Assembly: GCF_024055725.1 (NCBI RefSeq) | Contig: NZ_JAMXMX010000005.1 | Span: 248,001-312,000, forward strand | DNA length: 64,000 bases | From: Actinoallomurus spadix | GTDB lineage: Bacteria > Actinomycetota > Actinomycetes > Streptosporangiales > Streptosporangiaceae | Direction: 5' to 3' | Shown: positions 1 through 8,171 of the stretch, piece by piece | How positions within the stretch are numbered: position 1 is the first letter of the stretch | How the letters are laid out: each line of letters starts with the position of its first letter | Notes under the pieces: generated by a model | Told to the model about the DNA's origin: nothing | The model's database searches: none | What the model saw: only the letters and a program-made list of their open reading frames with translations | Translations under genes and position numbers: made by a program

Positions 1-21
1 AGCGACGTCAACTTCAGCTGA
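1..21 (+). CDS. 3' tail of a gene entering from the left (partial)
   Basis: The window opens with codons reading S-D-V-N-F-S followed by TGA at 19-21. A strong terminator-like inverted repeat follows at once, which supports a real gene end. Nothing can be said of its function from six residues. Confidence 0.35.
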   Translation, partial: SDVNFS

Positions 22-31
22 TCCTCGCCTC

Positions 32-72
32 CCGGCCGCGGGTCACCGCCTCCGGCTCCGACCCGCGGCCGG
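32..72 (+). terminator. Terminator-like inverted repeat
   Basis: Perfect 13-bp GC-rich arms at 32-44 and 60-72 flank a 15-nt loop. There is no T-run, as is common in high-GC actinomycetes. It sits just after the stop codon at 19-21 and before the pptH leader, so it probably ends the upstream transcript. Confidence 0.55.
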
Positions 73-188
73 TCCCCTCCCGTCCAGTCTCCGGCGGGGC
101 GCCCGGAAAATGAGCGATCGCAGGGGTCCGCTCCGGCAAGATCCGCCGTAGCATCACGAATGTGATCCGCACGCCTGGAGACGACGCG

Positions 189-1007
189 ATGCTCCTCGCC
201 CTCAGCGACCTTCACGTCTCCTACACGGAGAACCGGAAGCTCGTCGAGTTACTGCGCCCGGGTTCCGATGACGACTGGCTGCTCATCGCCGGCGACGTCG
301 GCGAGTCGATCGACGACATCGTCTGGGCGCTCGACACCCTGCGACGACGCTTCGCGAAGGTCGTATGGGCGCCCGGCAACCATGAGCTGTGGACACGCCG
401 GGACGACGCCTCCGCGCTGCGCGGCGAGGCCAAGTACTCGCGGATCGTCGAACTGTGCCAGGCCATGGGCGTCCTCACGCCGGAGGACCCGTACCCGGTC
501 TGGCGGGGCCCCGGCGGCCCGGCCGTCATCGCGCCGCTCTTCCTCCTGTACGACTACACGTTCCGCCCCGACGGCGTCACCACCCAGGAGGCCGCGCTCG
601 CGCAGGCGTACAAAGAGGGCGTCGTCTGCACCGACGAGTTCCTCCTGCACCCGGACCCGTACCCCACCCGCGAGGCGTGGTGCCGGGCCCGGCTCGCGGC
701 GACCGAGCAGCGCCTGGCGGCGCTGGACCCCGAGCTGCCGACCGTCCTGGTGAACCACTATCCCCTCGTCCGGGAACCGACCCGAATCCTGCGCTACCCG
801 GTGTTCGCCCAGTGGTGCGGCACCGAGCACACCGCCGACTGGCACCTGCGCTTCCGGGCGGCCGTGGCCGTCTACGGCCACCTGCACATCCCGCGGACCA
901 CCTATCACGACGGCGTGCGCTTCGAGGAGGTCTCGGTGGGTTACCCCCGCGAATGGCAGAAACGCCCGGCGCCACCCGCCCTGCGGCAGATCCTCCCGAC
1001 GCCGTGA
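189..1007 (+). CDS. pptH: Metallophosphoesterase, phosphopantetheinyl hydrolase PptH-like
   Basis: This 272-aa calcineurin-type phosphoesterase has the metal-binding blocks SDLH (near the N-terminus), GDVGE, GNHELW, NHYPL and GHLHIPRT. The ending around VRFEEVSVGYPREW is what I recall of mycobacterial PptH (Rv2795c), which removes 4'-phosphopantetheine from carrier proteins. Mycobacterial PptH is about 50 residues longer at the C-terminus. The ATG at 189 is chosen because GGAG lies 8 nt upstream; an in-frame GTG at 162 has no such site. Its stop overlaps the start of the next gene (GTGA), a PptT-type transferase, and this pairing is the strongest functional argument. It is probably a cytosolic enzyme opposing its neighbour. 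Confidence 0.85.
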   Translation: MLLALSDLHVSYTENRKLVELLRPGSDDDWLLIAGDVGESIDDIVWALDTLRRRFAKVVWAPGNHELWTRRDDASALRGEAKYSRIVELCQAMGVLTPEDPYPVWRGPGGPAVIAPLFLLYDYTFRPDGVTTQEAALAQAYKEGVVCTDEFLLHPDPYPTREAWCRARLAATEQRLAALDPELPTVLVNHYPLVREPTRILRYPVFAQWCGTEHTADWHLRFRAAVAVYGHLHIPRTTYHDGVRFEEVSVGYPREWQKRPAPPALRQILPTP

Positions 1008-1669
1008 TCGAGGAGTTGCTGCCGCCGGAGGCGGTGGGTGAGGAGGCGTACGAGGACGCGCCCGCGACGACGCTGTTCCCCGAAGAGGAGGCACTACTCG
1101 TCCGCGCCGTCGACAAACGCCGCAGGGAGTTCACCACCGTACGGGCGTGCGCGCGGGCGGCCTTCGCCCGGCTCGGCGTCCCCGCCGCACCCCTCCTTCC
1201 CGGCGAACGCGGCGCCCCCACCTGGCCCGAAGGGCTCGTGGGCAGCATGACCCACTGCGACGGCTACCGGGCGTCCGCGATCGGCCGGTCCCGCGACCTC
1301 CTGACCATCGGCATCGACGCCGAGCCGAACGGCCCGCTCCCCGACGGCGTCCTCGAACACGTCTCCCGTCCCGAGGAGCGCGTCTGGCTGGCCGACCTGC
1401 GCACCGCCGAACCCGGCGTGCACTGGGACCGGCTGCTGTTCAGCGCGAAGGAATCGGTCTACAAGGCATGGTTCCCTCTGACCCGGTGCTGGCTCGACTT
1501 CGAGGAGGCGAGCATCACCGTGAACCCGGAGGCCGGAACCTTCACCGCCGCGCTCACCGTCCCTCCCCCGCAGGTCGACGGCCGGCCGCTGACGGGCTTC
1601 ACCGGCCGCTGGCTCGCCCGCAAGGGCCTGGTCCTCACCGCCATCTCCGTCCCCCGCTCCCCCTCCTGA
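1004..1669 (+). CDS. pptT: 4'-phosphopantetheinyl transferase, PptT/Sfp type
   Basis: This 221-aa enzyme transfers phosphopantetheine from CoA to a serine of acyl or peptidyl carrier proteins, turning apo- into holo-carrier. Visible family signatures are SMTHCDGYRA, the magnesium-binding GIDAEP and the FSAKESVYKAW block with its catalytic Glu and Lys. The pattern is the EntD/PptT branch rather than the short AcpS. The GTG at 1004 overlaps the pptH stop by 4 bp, so the two are translationally coupled. Likely clients include the AcpP encoded at 50829 and any PKS/NRPS of the host; that part is inference. Confidence 0.9.
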   Translation: MIEELLPPEAVGEEAYEDAPATTLFPEEEALLVRAVDKRRREFTTVRACARAAFARLGVPAAPLLPGERGAPTWPEGLVGSMTHCDGYRASAIGRSRDLLTIGIDAEPNGPLPDGVLEHVSRPEERVWLADLRTAEPGVHWDRLLFSAKESVYKAWFPLTRCWLDFEEASITVNPEAGTFTAALTVPPPQVDGRPLTGFTGRWLARKGLVLTAISVPRSPS

Positions 1670-1689
1670 CCCGTGGCCCGGTGCCGCCT

Positions 1690-1729
1690 CTGCCGCCGTC
1701 GTTGACTGGTCGCCGCCGCTGTGGCCTAT
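1690..1729 (+). repeat. 20-bp-period repeat, locus 1 (two units)
   Basis: Two adjacent 20-bp units resemble the unit family CTTGCCGCCGCCGTTGACTG seen at 2636, 37174 and 54041. An inverted copy of the unit lies about 50 bp downstream (around 1757-1776), so the stretch can fold back on itself. It is the untranslated upstream region of the GNAT gene at 1827, and TTGACT at 1702 could also serve as a -35 box. Confidence 0.5.
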
Positions 1730-1826
1730 CGAATGACCGAACAGCCGGATTCGTCGCGCCGATGGCGGCGGCAAAGTGAGGTGCGACCGGTACCGCCGGG
1801 CGGCCGGGCCGTTCGATCATCGAGGC

Positions 1827-2555
1827 ATGACGCCGAATCTTCTGGAGCGGGCGGGTGAGCTGTGGGCGAGCCTGGCCGGGGTGCCGGTCGCCTTCCCTCC
1901 GTGTGGGGACGTCAGGGTCGTCGCCTCGCCCGAGTCGCGGATGTGCCCCCCGCGCTGGGCGGGCATCGTCGCATTGGGGGGAGGCGTCCTCGCCACCGTG
2001 CCGGCACCCGGCCTGATCGAGCCGGTGCGGTCCGCACTGCTCGGCCTCGGTCAGGAAGCCGACCTCGAGCCGGCCCGGCTCCGGTCGGCGCTGCCCGTCA
2101 TGGAGGCTCTCGGCCCGGCGACGTTGGCGTACCTCGACGGCTCCGACTTCACCGCGGTTCACAGGGACGCCGGGATCGACGTCCTCCCGCCGGGCCACCA
2201 AGACGTCCGCAGGTTCCTGGCCTCCGCCGTCGCACACGACTCGGAGGAGAGCGGACTGGCCGATGTCACCTCGGCCACCTTCGTCATCCGGCGGGGCCGC
2301 GAGGTGATCGCCGCCTCGGGGTACCGGCCCTGGGCGGGGATCGCGGCGCAGCTGTCGGTCCTGACCGCCCCCGAGCACCGCGGCCACGGCCTGGCGCGGA
2401 TCGTCGCCTCGAAGGCGGTGGCCGACGCGTCCGCGAGGGGCCTGTTGCCGCAGTGGAGGGCACGCTTCGAACCGTCACTGCGGGTCGCGCGGGCCCTGGG
2501 TTTCCGCGTCGTGGGCGCCCAGCTCAGCATCCGGCTCACCACCGAAGCCGTGTGA
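1827..2555 (+). CDS. GNAT-family N-acetyltransferase
   Basis: The 242-aa product carries a C-terminal GNAT fold: beta strands around residues 155-185 and the acetyl-CoA pyrophosphate loop in APEHRGHGLARIV, followed by the helix/strand ending ALGFRVVG. The N-terminal 110 residues are a divergent half, as in double-GNAT enzymes. The substrate cannot be told. ATG 1827 is preceded by GAGG; an upstream in-frame ATG at 1776 would run through the repeat element and is less likely. A decayed partial copy of this gene with its leader lies at 2716-2906. Confidence 0.8.
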   Translation: MTPNLLERAGELWASLAGVPVAFPPCGDVRVVASPESRMCPPRWAGIVALGGGVLATVPAPGLIEPVRSALLGLGQEADLEPARLRSALPVMEALGPATLAYLDGSDFTAVHRDAGIDVLPPGHQDVRRFLASAVAHDSEESGLADVTSATFVIRRGREVIAASGYRPWAGIAAQLSVLTAPEHRGHGLARIVASKAVADASARGLLPQWRARFEPSLRVARALGFRVVGAQLSIRLTTEAV

Positions 2556-2635
2556 CTCACCGCTCGCGCCGTAACACCCTGAGAGACGAGCACGCGGGTA
2601 CCCTACTCGCGGACGGCCTCCGCTCGCCGCAGCCG

Positions 2636-2715
2636 GTTCTCGCCGCTGACTGCGTGCCGCCCCTGCTGACTGCTTGCCGTCGCCGTTGACTGGTTGCCGT
2701 CGCCGTTGACTGGTT
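2636..2715 (+). repeat. 20-bp-period tandem repeat, locus 2 (four units)
   Basis: Units at 2676-2695 and 2696-2715 are identical 20-mers; 2656-2675 and 2636-2655 are diverged copies. Each contains a TTGAC or CTGAC core. An inverted copy lies at 2762-2781, making a fold-back of about 100 bp. The same arrangement precedes the intact GNAT gene at 1690. Confidence 0.7.
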
Positions 2716-2906
2716 GCCGCCGCTCTGGCCCATCAGATGGCCGAACAGTCGGATTCGTCGCGTCAATGGCGACGGCAAAGTGAGGCGCGGCCGGTACCGT
2801 CGGGCGACCTGCGGCCTGTTTCCTGGAGCGGGCGCGTGAGAGGGGGCGCGATCCGGCTCGGCTCCCGCCGGCGCTGCCCGTCATGGAGGCCCTCGGCCCG
2901 GCGCCC
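2716..2906 (+). pseudogene. Decayed, internally deleted copy of the GNAT gene and its leader
   Basis: From 2716 to about 2835 the sequence follows 1710-1860, the leader and first codons of the GNAT gene, with scattered substitutions and the start codon lost. It then jumps to a stretch at 2871-2904 that matches 2088-2120, inside the GNAT gene, with only a few changes. About 200 bp of coding sequence are missing between, and similarity ends after 2906. No open frame survives, so this is a dead duplicate of the gene just upstream. The remaining 2907-3002 shows nothing recognisable. Confidence 0.7.
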
Positions 2907-3002
2907 GCCGGAGGGGGCAGGCCATCGTCGTCATCGGTTCGGTGTTCGGACACCCGGACAACCCGCGGTGCGTCGAGCGTCGTCCGTTTCCGTTGGCGAT
3001 CT

Positions 3003-3395
3003 TCAGGCCGGGCCGAGCAGGTCCCAGCGGTTGCCCGCGATGTCGAGGAACACGGCGACCCGGCCGTAGGGCTCCGAGCGGGGTGCGGTCACGAACTCGA
3101 CCCCGGCCACGACCATGCGATCGTAGGCGGCGGCGAAGTCATCGACGCGGAGGAAGAAGCCCACGCGGCCGGCGACCTGGTTCCCGACGGCCGCGGCCTG
3201 CCGCTCACCGTCCGCGCGAGCGAGAAGGATGCCCGTCTCGGCTCCCGGCGGGCGTACGACGACCCACCGTTTCGGACGGCCGTCGTTCGTCCGCGACGGC
3301 GAGTCCTCGACCAGCTCGAAGCCCAGCACGCCGACGAAGAACTCGATCGCCGGGTCGTACTCCTCCACGACCAGCGTCACAAGGTCGACTCGCAT
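3003..3395 (-). CDS. VOC (glyoxalase/bleomycin-resistance fold) family protein
   Basis: This 130-aa single-domain protein has two beta-alpha-beta-beta-beta halves typical of vicinal-oxygen-chelate proteins. It begins with VDLVTLVVEEYDPAIEFFVGVLGF and ends with AVFLDIAGNRWDLL, which carries the usual final strand. Such proteins act on small molecules or sequester drugs; the substrate here is unknown. It stands alone on the minus strand between the GNAT remnant and a divergent P-loop gene. Confidence 0.85.
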   Translation of the reverse strand: MRVDLVTLVVEEYDPAIEFFVGVLGFELVEDSPSRTNDGRPKRWVVVRPPGAETGILLARADGERQAAAVGNQVAGRVGFFLRVDDFAAAYDRMVVAGVEFVTAPRSEPYGRVAVFLDIAGNRWDLLGPA

Positions 3396-3558
3396 GACCG
3401 GCAGTGTCTCAGCGCGCGTGCCGTCGGCGCTCGGCGAGGTGGCCGGTGATGGCGGTCGCGGGCCTCGACGAGGCAGGAACGTCAGGCACCAGTGAGCCGG
3501 ACGGCATCCGTCCAGTGCGGGACCGGCACGTTGCTCGATGCGGCACTAGAGTGGCGCG

Positions 3559-4047
3559 ATGAGCGATGCGCGGCTGTACCTGGTGTGCGGGCTGCCCGGA
3601 GCCGGGAAGACGACCCGCGCGCGGCAGATCGTCGAGGCCGAGAAGGCGGTGCACCTGAGCCCGGATGAATGGATCGTCGGGCTCGGCATCAGCCTCGTGG
3701 ACTACGAGTTCCGGTTCAAGCTCCAGGACTGCATGCTCAAGCACGCGGGCGACATCCTGCGCTGCGGCGCGAGCACCGTCGTCGAGTTCGGCTCCTGGTC
3801 CCGCGAGGAGCGCGAGAACATCCGGCGGGTCGCGGTGCGCGAGGGAGCCGCGACGGAGTTGCACTTCGTCGACGCTCCCCTTGACGAGCTCGTGCGGCGC
3901 GTTCGGGCGAGGGGCGGGCCGGATGCCGAGGCGCTCGCCTCTCAGGTGCTGCTCGGCACCTCCGACCGGTTCGAGCGGCCGGACCCGGAGGAGATCGCGC
4001 TGTTCGATCACTACGTCGGGCCCGACGACCCGTGGCCGCCTCGCTAG
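3559..4047 (+). CDS. P-loop ATPase / small-molecule kinase (AAA_33 type)
   Basis: This 162-aa protein opens with a Walker A motif, GLPGAGKTT (residues 11-19), followed by HLSPDEWI, and has an arginine-rich lid around RRVRARGG. That is the pattern of zeta-toxin/polynucleotide-kinase-like phosphotransferases. Proteins of this kind often phosphorylate a small metabolite, nucleotide or drug; the target is not visible. No partner antitoxin lies next to it, which argues against a zeta toxin. There is no good Shine-Dalgarno site before ATG 3559. Confidence 0.8.
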   Translation: MSDARLYLVCGLPGAGKTTRARQIVEAEKAVHLSPDEWIVGLGISLVDYEFRFKLQDCMLKHAGDILRCGASTVVEFGSWSREERENIRRVAVREGAATELHFVDAPLDELVRRVRARGGPDAEALASQVLLGTSDRFERPDPEEIALFDHYVGPDDPWPPR

Positions 4048-4126
4048 TGCCGTCGGAACAGAGGCGGAACCGAGGCGGAACAGCACTCCGAGGTGAGAGG
4101 CGTGCGCCCAGGTCAGCGGGTGGATG

Positions 4127-4517
4127 ACGGACGAGTCGGCCTGTAGGCCGGGTTCTGTGCCTCCGCTCGCGCGGAGCGACGGTCATCCATCTAGGGCCGC
4201 CGTTGCCGGCGGCCTCGAGCGGTCTACCCGCAGACTCGGACGGGCCGTCCTCGAACGCCTGCGCGGGCCCGCGGGGCGGGCCCTTCTTGACCTTGCTCCG
4301 GGTGGGGTTTGCCGAGCCGCCCCAGTCACCTGGGGCGCTGGTGGTCTCTTACACCACCGTTTCACCCTTACCTCCGCACGCGGAGGCGGTCTGCTTTCTG
4401 TGGCACTTTCCCGCGGGTCGCCCCGGGTCGGCGTTACCGACCACCCTGCCCGGTGGAGCCCGGACCTTCCTCGTCGGAGGGGAACTCCGACGCGACCGTC
4501 CGGCCGACTCGTCCGTC
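4127..4517 (-). ncRNA. rnpB: RNase P RNA, bacterial class A
   Basis: Read on the minus strand, this is the catalytic RNA of RNase P, which trims tRNA 5' leaders. The 5' and 3' ends pair perfectly (about 4502-4517 with 4127-4142). Hallmarks in order are GAGGAAGGTCCGGGCTCC near 4465-4482, ACAGAAAGCAGACCGCC, GGTAAGGGTGAAACGGTG, and the 3' universal block ACAGAACCCGGCCTACAG near 4135-4157. Length is about 391 nt. It lies a few bases downstream of rnhC on the same strand, so it may share its transcript or use a promoter inside rnhC. Ends are accurate to a few bases. Confidence 0.95.
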
Positions 4518-4528
4518 GTTCACCGACT

Positions 4529-5659
4529 TTACCAAAAACCCGCTTCGGCGCCCTCACGCAGATGGTGAGTGTCGTTGAGGGAGCGTACGACGGCGGGGCC
4601 GTCGGCGTACCAGTCGACGACCGACAGCGATCCGACGTCCAGGTGCATTCGGTACAGGGCGGAGGGTGGGGCGTCCAGCGCCAGGCGCAGGAGCGTCTTG
4701 ATCGGTGTGACGTGCGACACGACGAGGATCTTTTGCTTCCGGAACCGGACGAGCAGTTTGTCGCGGGCGGTCTGGACGCGCTTGAGGGTGGCCGCGAAGC
4801 TCTCGCCGTAAGGCGGCGCGACGGAGGGGTCGGCGAGCCAGGCGTCCAGCTCGGCGGGCCAGCGTTCGCGCACCTCGGCGAAGGTGTAGCCCTCCCAGTC
4901 GCCGAAGTCGGTCTCGCGCAGGTCGTCCTCGACGCGGACCGGGACGTCGAGGACCTGGGCGACCTCCTGGGCGGTCTGCCGCGTGCGCTTGAGCGGCGAG
5001 GTGACGATCGCCTCGACGCCGCGGCCGGCGAGCGCCTCCCCCGCGGCGCGGGCCTGGGCCAGGCCGGTGTCGGTCAGGGGGATGTCGCCGACGCCGGCGA
5101 ACCGCCGCTCCCCGGAGTACGGCGTCTCGCCGTGCCGGAGCAGCAGCGTCCTCGTCGGATCCGTGGTCGGTGGCCCCCACCCGGTGGTGGCGGTGGCGGT
5201 GGGCGGGTCCGGCTCGTCCTCCGCGGCGGCGGGCGGCGCCCAGATACGGCCCTCGGCGGCGGCGTCCATGGCCTCGTTGGCGAGCCGGTCGGCGTGCTTG
5301 TTGCGCTCCCGGGGGATCCACGTGTAGCGGACCGAGCGGAACCGCGAGGCCAGCCGCTGCGCTTGGAGGGCGAGCGGCTTCATGTCCGGATGCTTGATCT
5401 TCCAGCGGCCGGACATCTGCTCGACGACGAGCTTGGAGTCCATCCGGACCTCGAGGTCGGCGTCCGGGGTGAGCTCGGCCGCGGCCTCCAGGCCCGCGAT
5501 GAGGCCGCGGTACTCGGCGACGTTGTTGGTGACCACGCCGAGGGACTCGGCCCGCTCGGCGAGGACCTGGCCCGTGAGGGCGTCGCGGACGACGGAGCCG
5601 TACCCGGCCGGGCCGGGGTTGCCGCGCGACCCGCCGTCGGCCTCGACGATCAGCTTCAC
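4529..5659 (-). CDS. rnhC: Bifunctional RNase H / acid phosphatase
   Basis: The 376-aa protein fuses an N-terminal RNase HI domain (residues 1 to about 130) to a C-terminal histidine-phosphatase domain (from about residue 170). RNase H residues are visible in VEADGGSRG, NNVAEYRGL, VRMDSKLV and RNKHADRLANEAM. The phosphatase shows LLLRHGETPYS and VVSHVTPIKTLL. In mycobacteria this fusion is RnhC (Rv2228c), which removes RNA from RNA:DNA hybrids; its phosphatase half resembles CobC. A Pro/Glu/Thr-rich linker joins the halves. GTG 5659 overlaps the stop of the upstream zinc-ribbon gene (GTGA). Confidence 0.92.
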   Translation of the reverse strand: MKLIVEADGGSRGNPGPAGYGSVVRDALTGQVLAERAESLGVVTNNVAEYRGLIAGLEAAAELTPDADLEVRMDSKLVVEQMSGRWKIKHPDMKPLALQAQRLASRFRSVRYTWIPRERNKHADRLANEAMDAAAEGRIWAPPAAAEDEPDPPTATATTGWGPPTTDPTRTLLLRHGETPYSGERRFAGVGDIPLTDTGLAQARAAGEALAGRGVEAIVTSPLKRTRQTAQEVAQVLDVPVRVEDDLRETDFGDWEGYTFAEVRERWPAELDAWLADPSVAPPYGESFAATLKRVQTARDKLLVRFRKQKILVVSHVTPIKTLLRLALDAPPSALYRMHLDVGSLSVVDWYADGPAVVRSLNDTHHLREGAEAGFW

Positions 5660-6399
5660 AGGCCGGATTCCGGGGTGCGGACGAGGATCCGGCGGCACTC
5701 CTCGCAGCGGATGACGTCGTCCTCGGCGGCCGCGCGGATGGCGTTCAGCTCGACCGTGTTGAGCTGCAGGTGGCAGCCCTGGCACTGGCCGCGCAGCAGG
5801 GGCGCGGCGGCGACGCCCCGCTGCTGCTCGCGCAGCTTCTCGTACAGCTTGAGCAGGTCACCGGGGATGTCGCCGGCGACCCCGGCCCGCGCGGTGCGGA
5901 CCAGCTCGGCCTCGCCGTCGATCTCGCGGTAGGCGGCGTCGCGGCGCTCGGTCAGCTCGGTCAGCTCCTTGTCGGCCGCCTCCTTGTCGGCCTCGACGGT
6001 CCGCAGGCGGTTCTCGGCCTCCTCGCGGCGTTCCATCACCTCGAGCACGATGTCCTCGAGGTCGGCCTGCCGCTTCTGCAGGGACACGATCTCGGACTGG
6101 AGGTTCTCCAGGTCACGGGCCGAGGACACCTGGCCGGAGTCGAGACGCTTCTGGTCCCGGTCCGCGCGGGCGCGTACCTGCTCGACGTCCTGCTCGGCCT
6201 TCTTCTGTTCCCGGTCGATGTCGCTGATCTCGGTCTGCGCGGCGACGAGCGCGTCGCCGACCCCGCCGAGGCGCTCCTCGACCTTCGTGATCTCGGCGAG
6301 CTCCGGCAGGGTGCGCCTGCGGTGGGCCAGCCGGTCCAGCCGGGTGTCCAGCTCCTGCAGGTCGAGGAGGCGCATCTGGGCTTCAGGTGCTGCTTTCAC
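5656..6399 (-). CDS. Coiled-coil protein with C4 zinc ribbon (Rv2229c/MSMEG_4306 family)
   Basis: The 247-aa product is mostly a long antiparallel coiled coil (about residues 10-180, Leu/Glu/Arg heptads). It ends in a zinc ribbon with cysteine pairs in CQGCHLQL and CEECRRIL. Actinobacterial members sit between a Nif3-like gene and rnhC exactly as here, and the precise role is not established; nucleic-acid binding is usually assumed. It overlaps both neighbours by 4 bp, so the three are one operon. Confidence 0.88.
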   Translation of the reverse strand: MKAAPEAQMRLLDLQELDTRLDRLAHRRRTLPELAEITKVEERLGGVGDALVAAQTEISDIDREQKKAEQDVEQVRARADRDQKRLDSGQVSSARDLENLQSEIVSLQKRQADLEDIVLEVMERREEAENRLRTVEADKEAADKELTELTERRDAAYREIDGEAELVRTARAGVAGDIPGDLLKLYEKLREQQRGVAAAPLLRGQCQGCHLQLNTVELNAIRAAAEDDVIRCEECRRILVRTPESGL

Positions 6400-7211
6400 G
6401 TACTTCCTTCATGGGATCGAAAGGTCCACGCGTCGGTCACGACGGCGGAGATCCGGGTCTCCACGCCAGTCTGGCGCACCAGGGCCGCTGCGTCGCCGAG
6501 CCACGGCCATTCCGTCGCCCAGTGCGCGGCGTCGACGAGTGCGGTACTCCCATTCTCCCGGAACTCCGACGCCGGATGGTGGCGGAGGTCGGCGGTGAGG
6601 TAGACGTCCGCGCCCACGGCGCGGGCGGCGTCGAGCAGGGAGTCACCGGCCCCGCCGCAGACCGCGACCGTACGGACCGGCGCCTCCGGGTCGCCGGCGA
6701 CGCGCAGACCGGCGGCGGTGGCGGGCAGGCCCTTGGCCGCGGCGTCCGCGAACTCCCGCAGCGTGACGGGTACGGGCAGTTCGCCGACGCGGCCGAGGCC
6801 CCGGCGCGGGTCGGCGGCGGACGGGCTCAGCGGCCGCAGGGGCCCGGAGAGCCCGACGGCGCGGGCGAGTGCGTCGGAGACCCCGGGATCGGCGACGTCG
6901 GCGTTGGTGTGCGCGGTGTACAGGGCGGTGCCGGCGGTGATCAACCGGTGCACGGCGCGGCCCTTCGCGGTGGTGGCCGGCACCCCGTGCACGGGCCGCA
7001 GCAGGAGCGGGTGATGGGTGACGATCAGGTCGGCGCGCCAGTCCAGGGCCTCGTCGACGACGTCCCGCACCGGGTCCACGGCGAACAGGACACGGCGGAC
7101 GACGGCCTCCGGATCACCGCAGACCAGGCCGACGGCGTCCCAGGACTCCGCCCAGGCGGGATCGTAGTGATCTTCCAGGATCGTGGTGATGTCGGCCAGT
7201 GTGGTGGGCAC
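6396..7211 (-). CDS. Nif3-like dinuclear metal centre protein
   Basis: The Nif3/YbgI (DUF34) family forms hexameric toroids with a two-metal site and is linked to GTP cyclohydrolase-like folds; its physiological reaction is unsettled. Metal ligands are seen in THHPLL and TNADVADPG, and near the C-terminus in a DAAHWATEW block. The start is uncertain. Homologues begin at V-P-T-T-L-A-D (GTG 7211), but GGAGG there abuts the start codon; an in-frame ATG at 7274 would add 21 residues. First gene of the Nif3/zinc-ribbon/rnhC operon. Confidence 0.88.
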   Translation of the reverse strand: MPTTLADITTILEDHYDPAWAESWDAVGLVCGDPEAVVRRVLFAVDPVRDVVDEALDWRADLIVTHHPLLLRPVHGVPATTAKGRAVHRLITAGTALYTAHTNADVADPGVSDALARAVGLSGPLRPLSPSAADPRRGLGRVGELPVPVTLREFADAAAKGLPATAAGLRVAGDPEAPVRTVAVCGGAGDSLLDAARAVGADVYLTADLRHHPASEFRENGSTALVDAAHWATEWPWLGDAAALVRQTGVETRISAVVTDAWTFRSHEGST

Positions 7212-7250
7212 CCTCCGCAGGGTACCGCCCGAGATCGCCGTGACCGCGCA

Positions 7251-7279
7251 TTCAAGATTCCCGAAATCGCGCATAACAT
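7251..7279 (+). promoter_or_regulatory. Possible promoter for the 7332 gene
   Basis: TTCAAG at 7251 and TAACAT at 7274 are 17 bp apart and lie in the divergent gap, 50-80 bp before the GTG at 7332. The -35 box is a weak match, so this is a suggestion only. Confidence 0.3.
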
Positions 7280-7331
7280 CTGCGGGGCGCCGGTGCGGAA
7301 TCATGGCACTCGGCCGATCGTTGGAGGTTGC

Positions 7332-7682
7332 GTGAAATCACCGTTTCGACGGCGCCCTAGGCGTCCGCGTAAGCGCCCCGCCGCCGCTCCCGAGCCGGAG
7401 GTCATCGACTGGCCGAAGGACGGCAACGGCGGGGGCGGCGGGCTGATGTCGGCGATCCGGGGCGATTCGTCGTCCGGCGCCGGGTTCGGGCCTGGAATGT
7501 TCGCGGACCTGCAGGCCGCGTTCGGTGGTGCGGGTAAGCAGATCCAGCTCGAGGAGCAGGAGAAGGAGAAGACGCGCCGCCATGAGTTGCACACGAACAG
7601 TGCCGGCGGACGCGACAACCTCGACTCCGGCACGATCAGGATCACGAAGCGCCGCGATCCGGACGATGATGAGAAGAAGTAG
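7332..7682 (+). CDS. Small charged protein of unknown function
   Basis: I do not recognise this 116-aa protein. It has a very basic N-terminus ([15 protein letters not shown]), a glycine run (about residues 37-42), a middle with MFADLQAAF, a charged helix (QLEEQEKEKTRRHEL) and an acidic tail DPDDDEKK. There is no signal peptide or membrane segment. GTG 7332 is preceded by GGAGG 4 nt away. It diverges from the Nif3 operon; the alternating charge suggests a nucleic-acid or ribosome-associated protein, which is a guess. Confidence 0.6.
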   Translation: MKSPFRRRPRRPRKRPAAAPEPEVIDWPKDGNGGGGGLMSAIRGDSSSGAGFGPGMFADLQAAFGGAGKQIQLEEQEKEKTRRHELHTNSAGGRDNLDSGTIRITKRRDPDDDEKK

Positions 7683-7709
7683 GCCGGAGCGGTAGTTTCC
7701 CCTGACGAC

Positions 7710-8078
7710 GTGACCGCGTACGTGCCGCCCGGCTGGCCTTCGGGAGTGCATCCGCCGGGTACCGAGAGATTCGAGGACACGGCGGTGGCTTGGCTCTTCG
7801 ACCTGGTGCCGACCGAATACCGCCGGTACGGCGTGCTACGACGCTACCCGACCGTCCTGTCGCGGATGGCCCGTCTCCACGTCGCCGCCGACCTGGAGGC
7901 CGCGCGGGAGGGGTTCCGCACCGCCCGGGCCGAGCTGGCGGACACGGTCCCCGCCCATGGCCTCGAGGCGGTGCTGGAGATCTACCGCCGGGAGGGCACT
8001 CGTCTGGCGGCCGTCGCCCGGGCCGTCGAACTCGTCGACACCGGCCTGCGCGGCGGCTCGTTCACCCCCAGCCTCTGA
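7710..8078 (+). CDS. Conserved-looking helical protein, unknown function
   Basis: This 122-aa protein is all-helical by composition and cytosolic. An N-terminal PPGWPSGVHPPGTERFEDTA segment leads into VAWLFDLVPTEYRRYGVLRRYP and then amphipathic helices. No catalytic motif is evident. It follows the 7332 gene by 27 bp on the same strand and may be co-transcribed. The start is GTG with no strong ribosome-binding site. Confidence 0.65.
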   Translation: MTAYVPPGWPSGVHPPGTERFEDTAVAWLFDLVPTEYRRYGVLRRYPTVLSRMARLHVAADLEAAREGFRTARAELADTVPAHGLEAVLEIYRREGTRLAAVARAVELVDTGLRGGSFTPSL

Positions 8079-8171
8079 CCGCCGGCTCCCCGGCTCCGGC
8101 CGCCCGCTCCCGAGCGCCGGCCTTCCATCTCCGGGCTCCGGCCGCCCGTTCTCAGCCCCAGGCCGGCCGGG

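Noticed and set aside
3559-4047. Zeta-toxin of a toxin-antitoxin system
   Set aside because: The P-loop fits, but there is no adjacent small antitoxin gene; the broader kinase call is safer.
4124-5932. A 602-codon plus-strand frame across rnpB and rnhC
   Set aside because: It runs through the structured RNase P RNA and antisense to two well-recognised genes.
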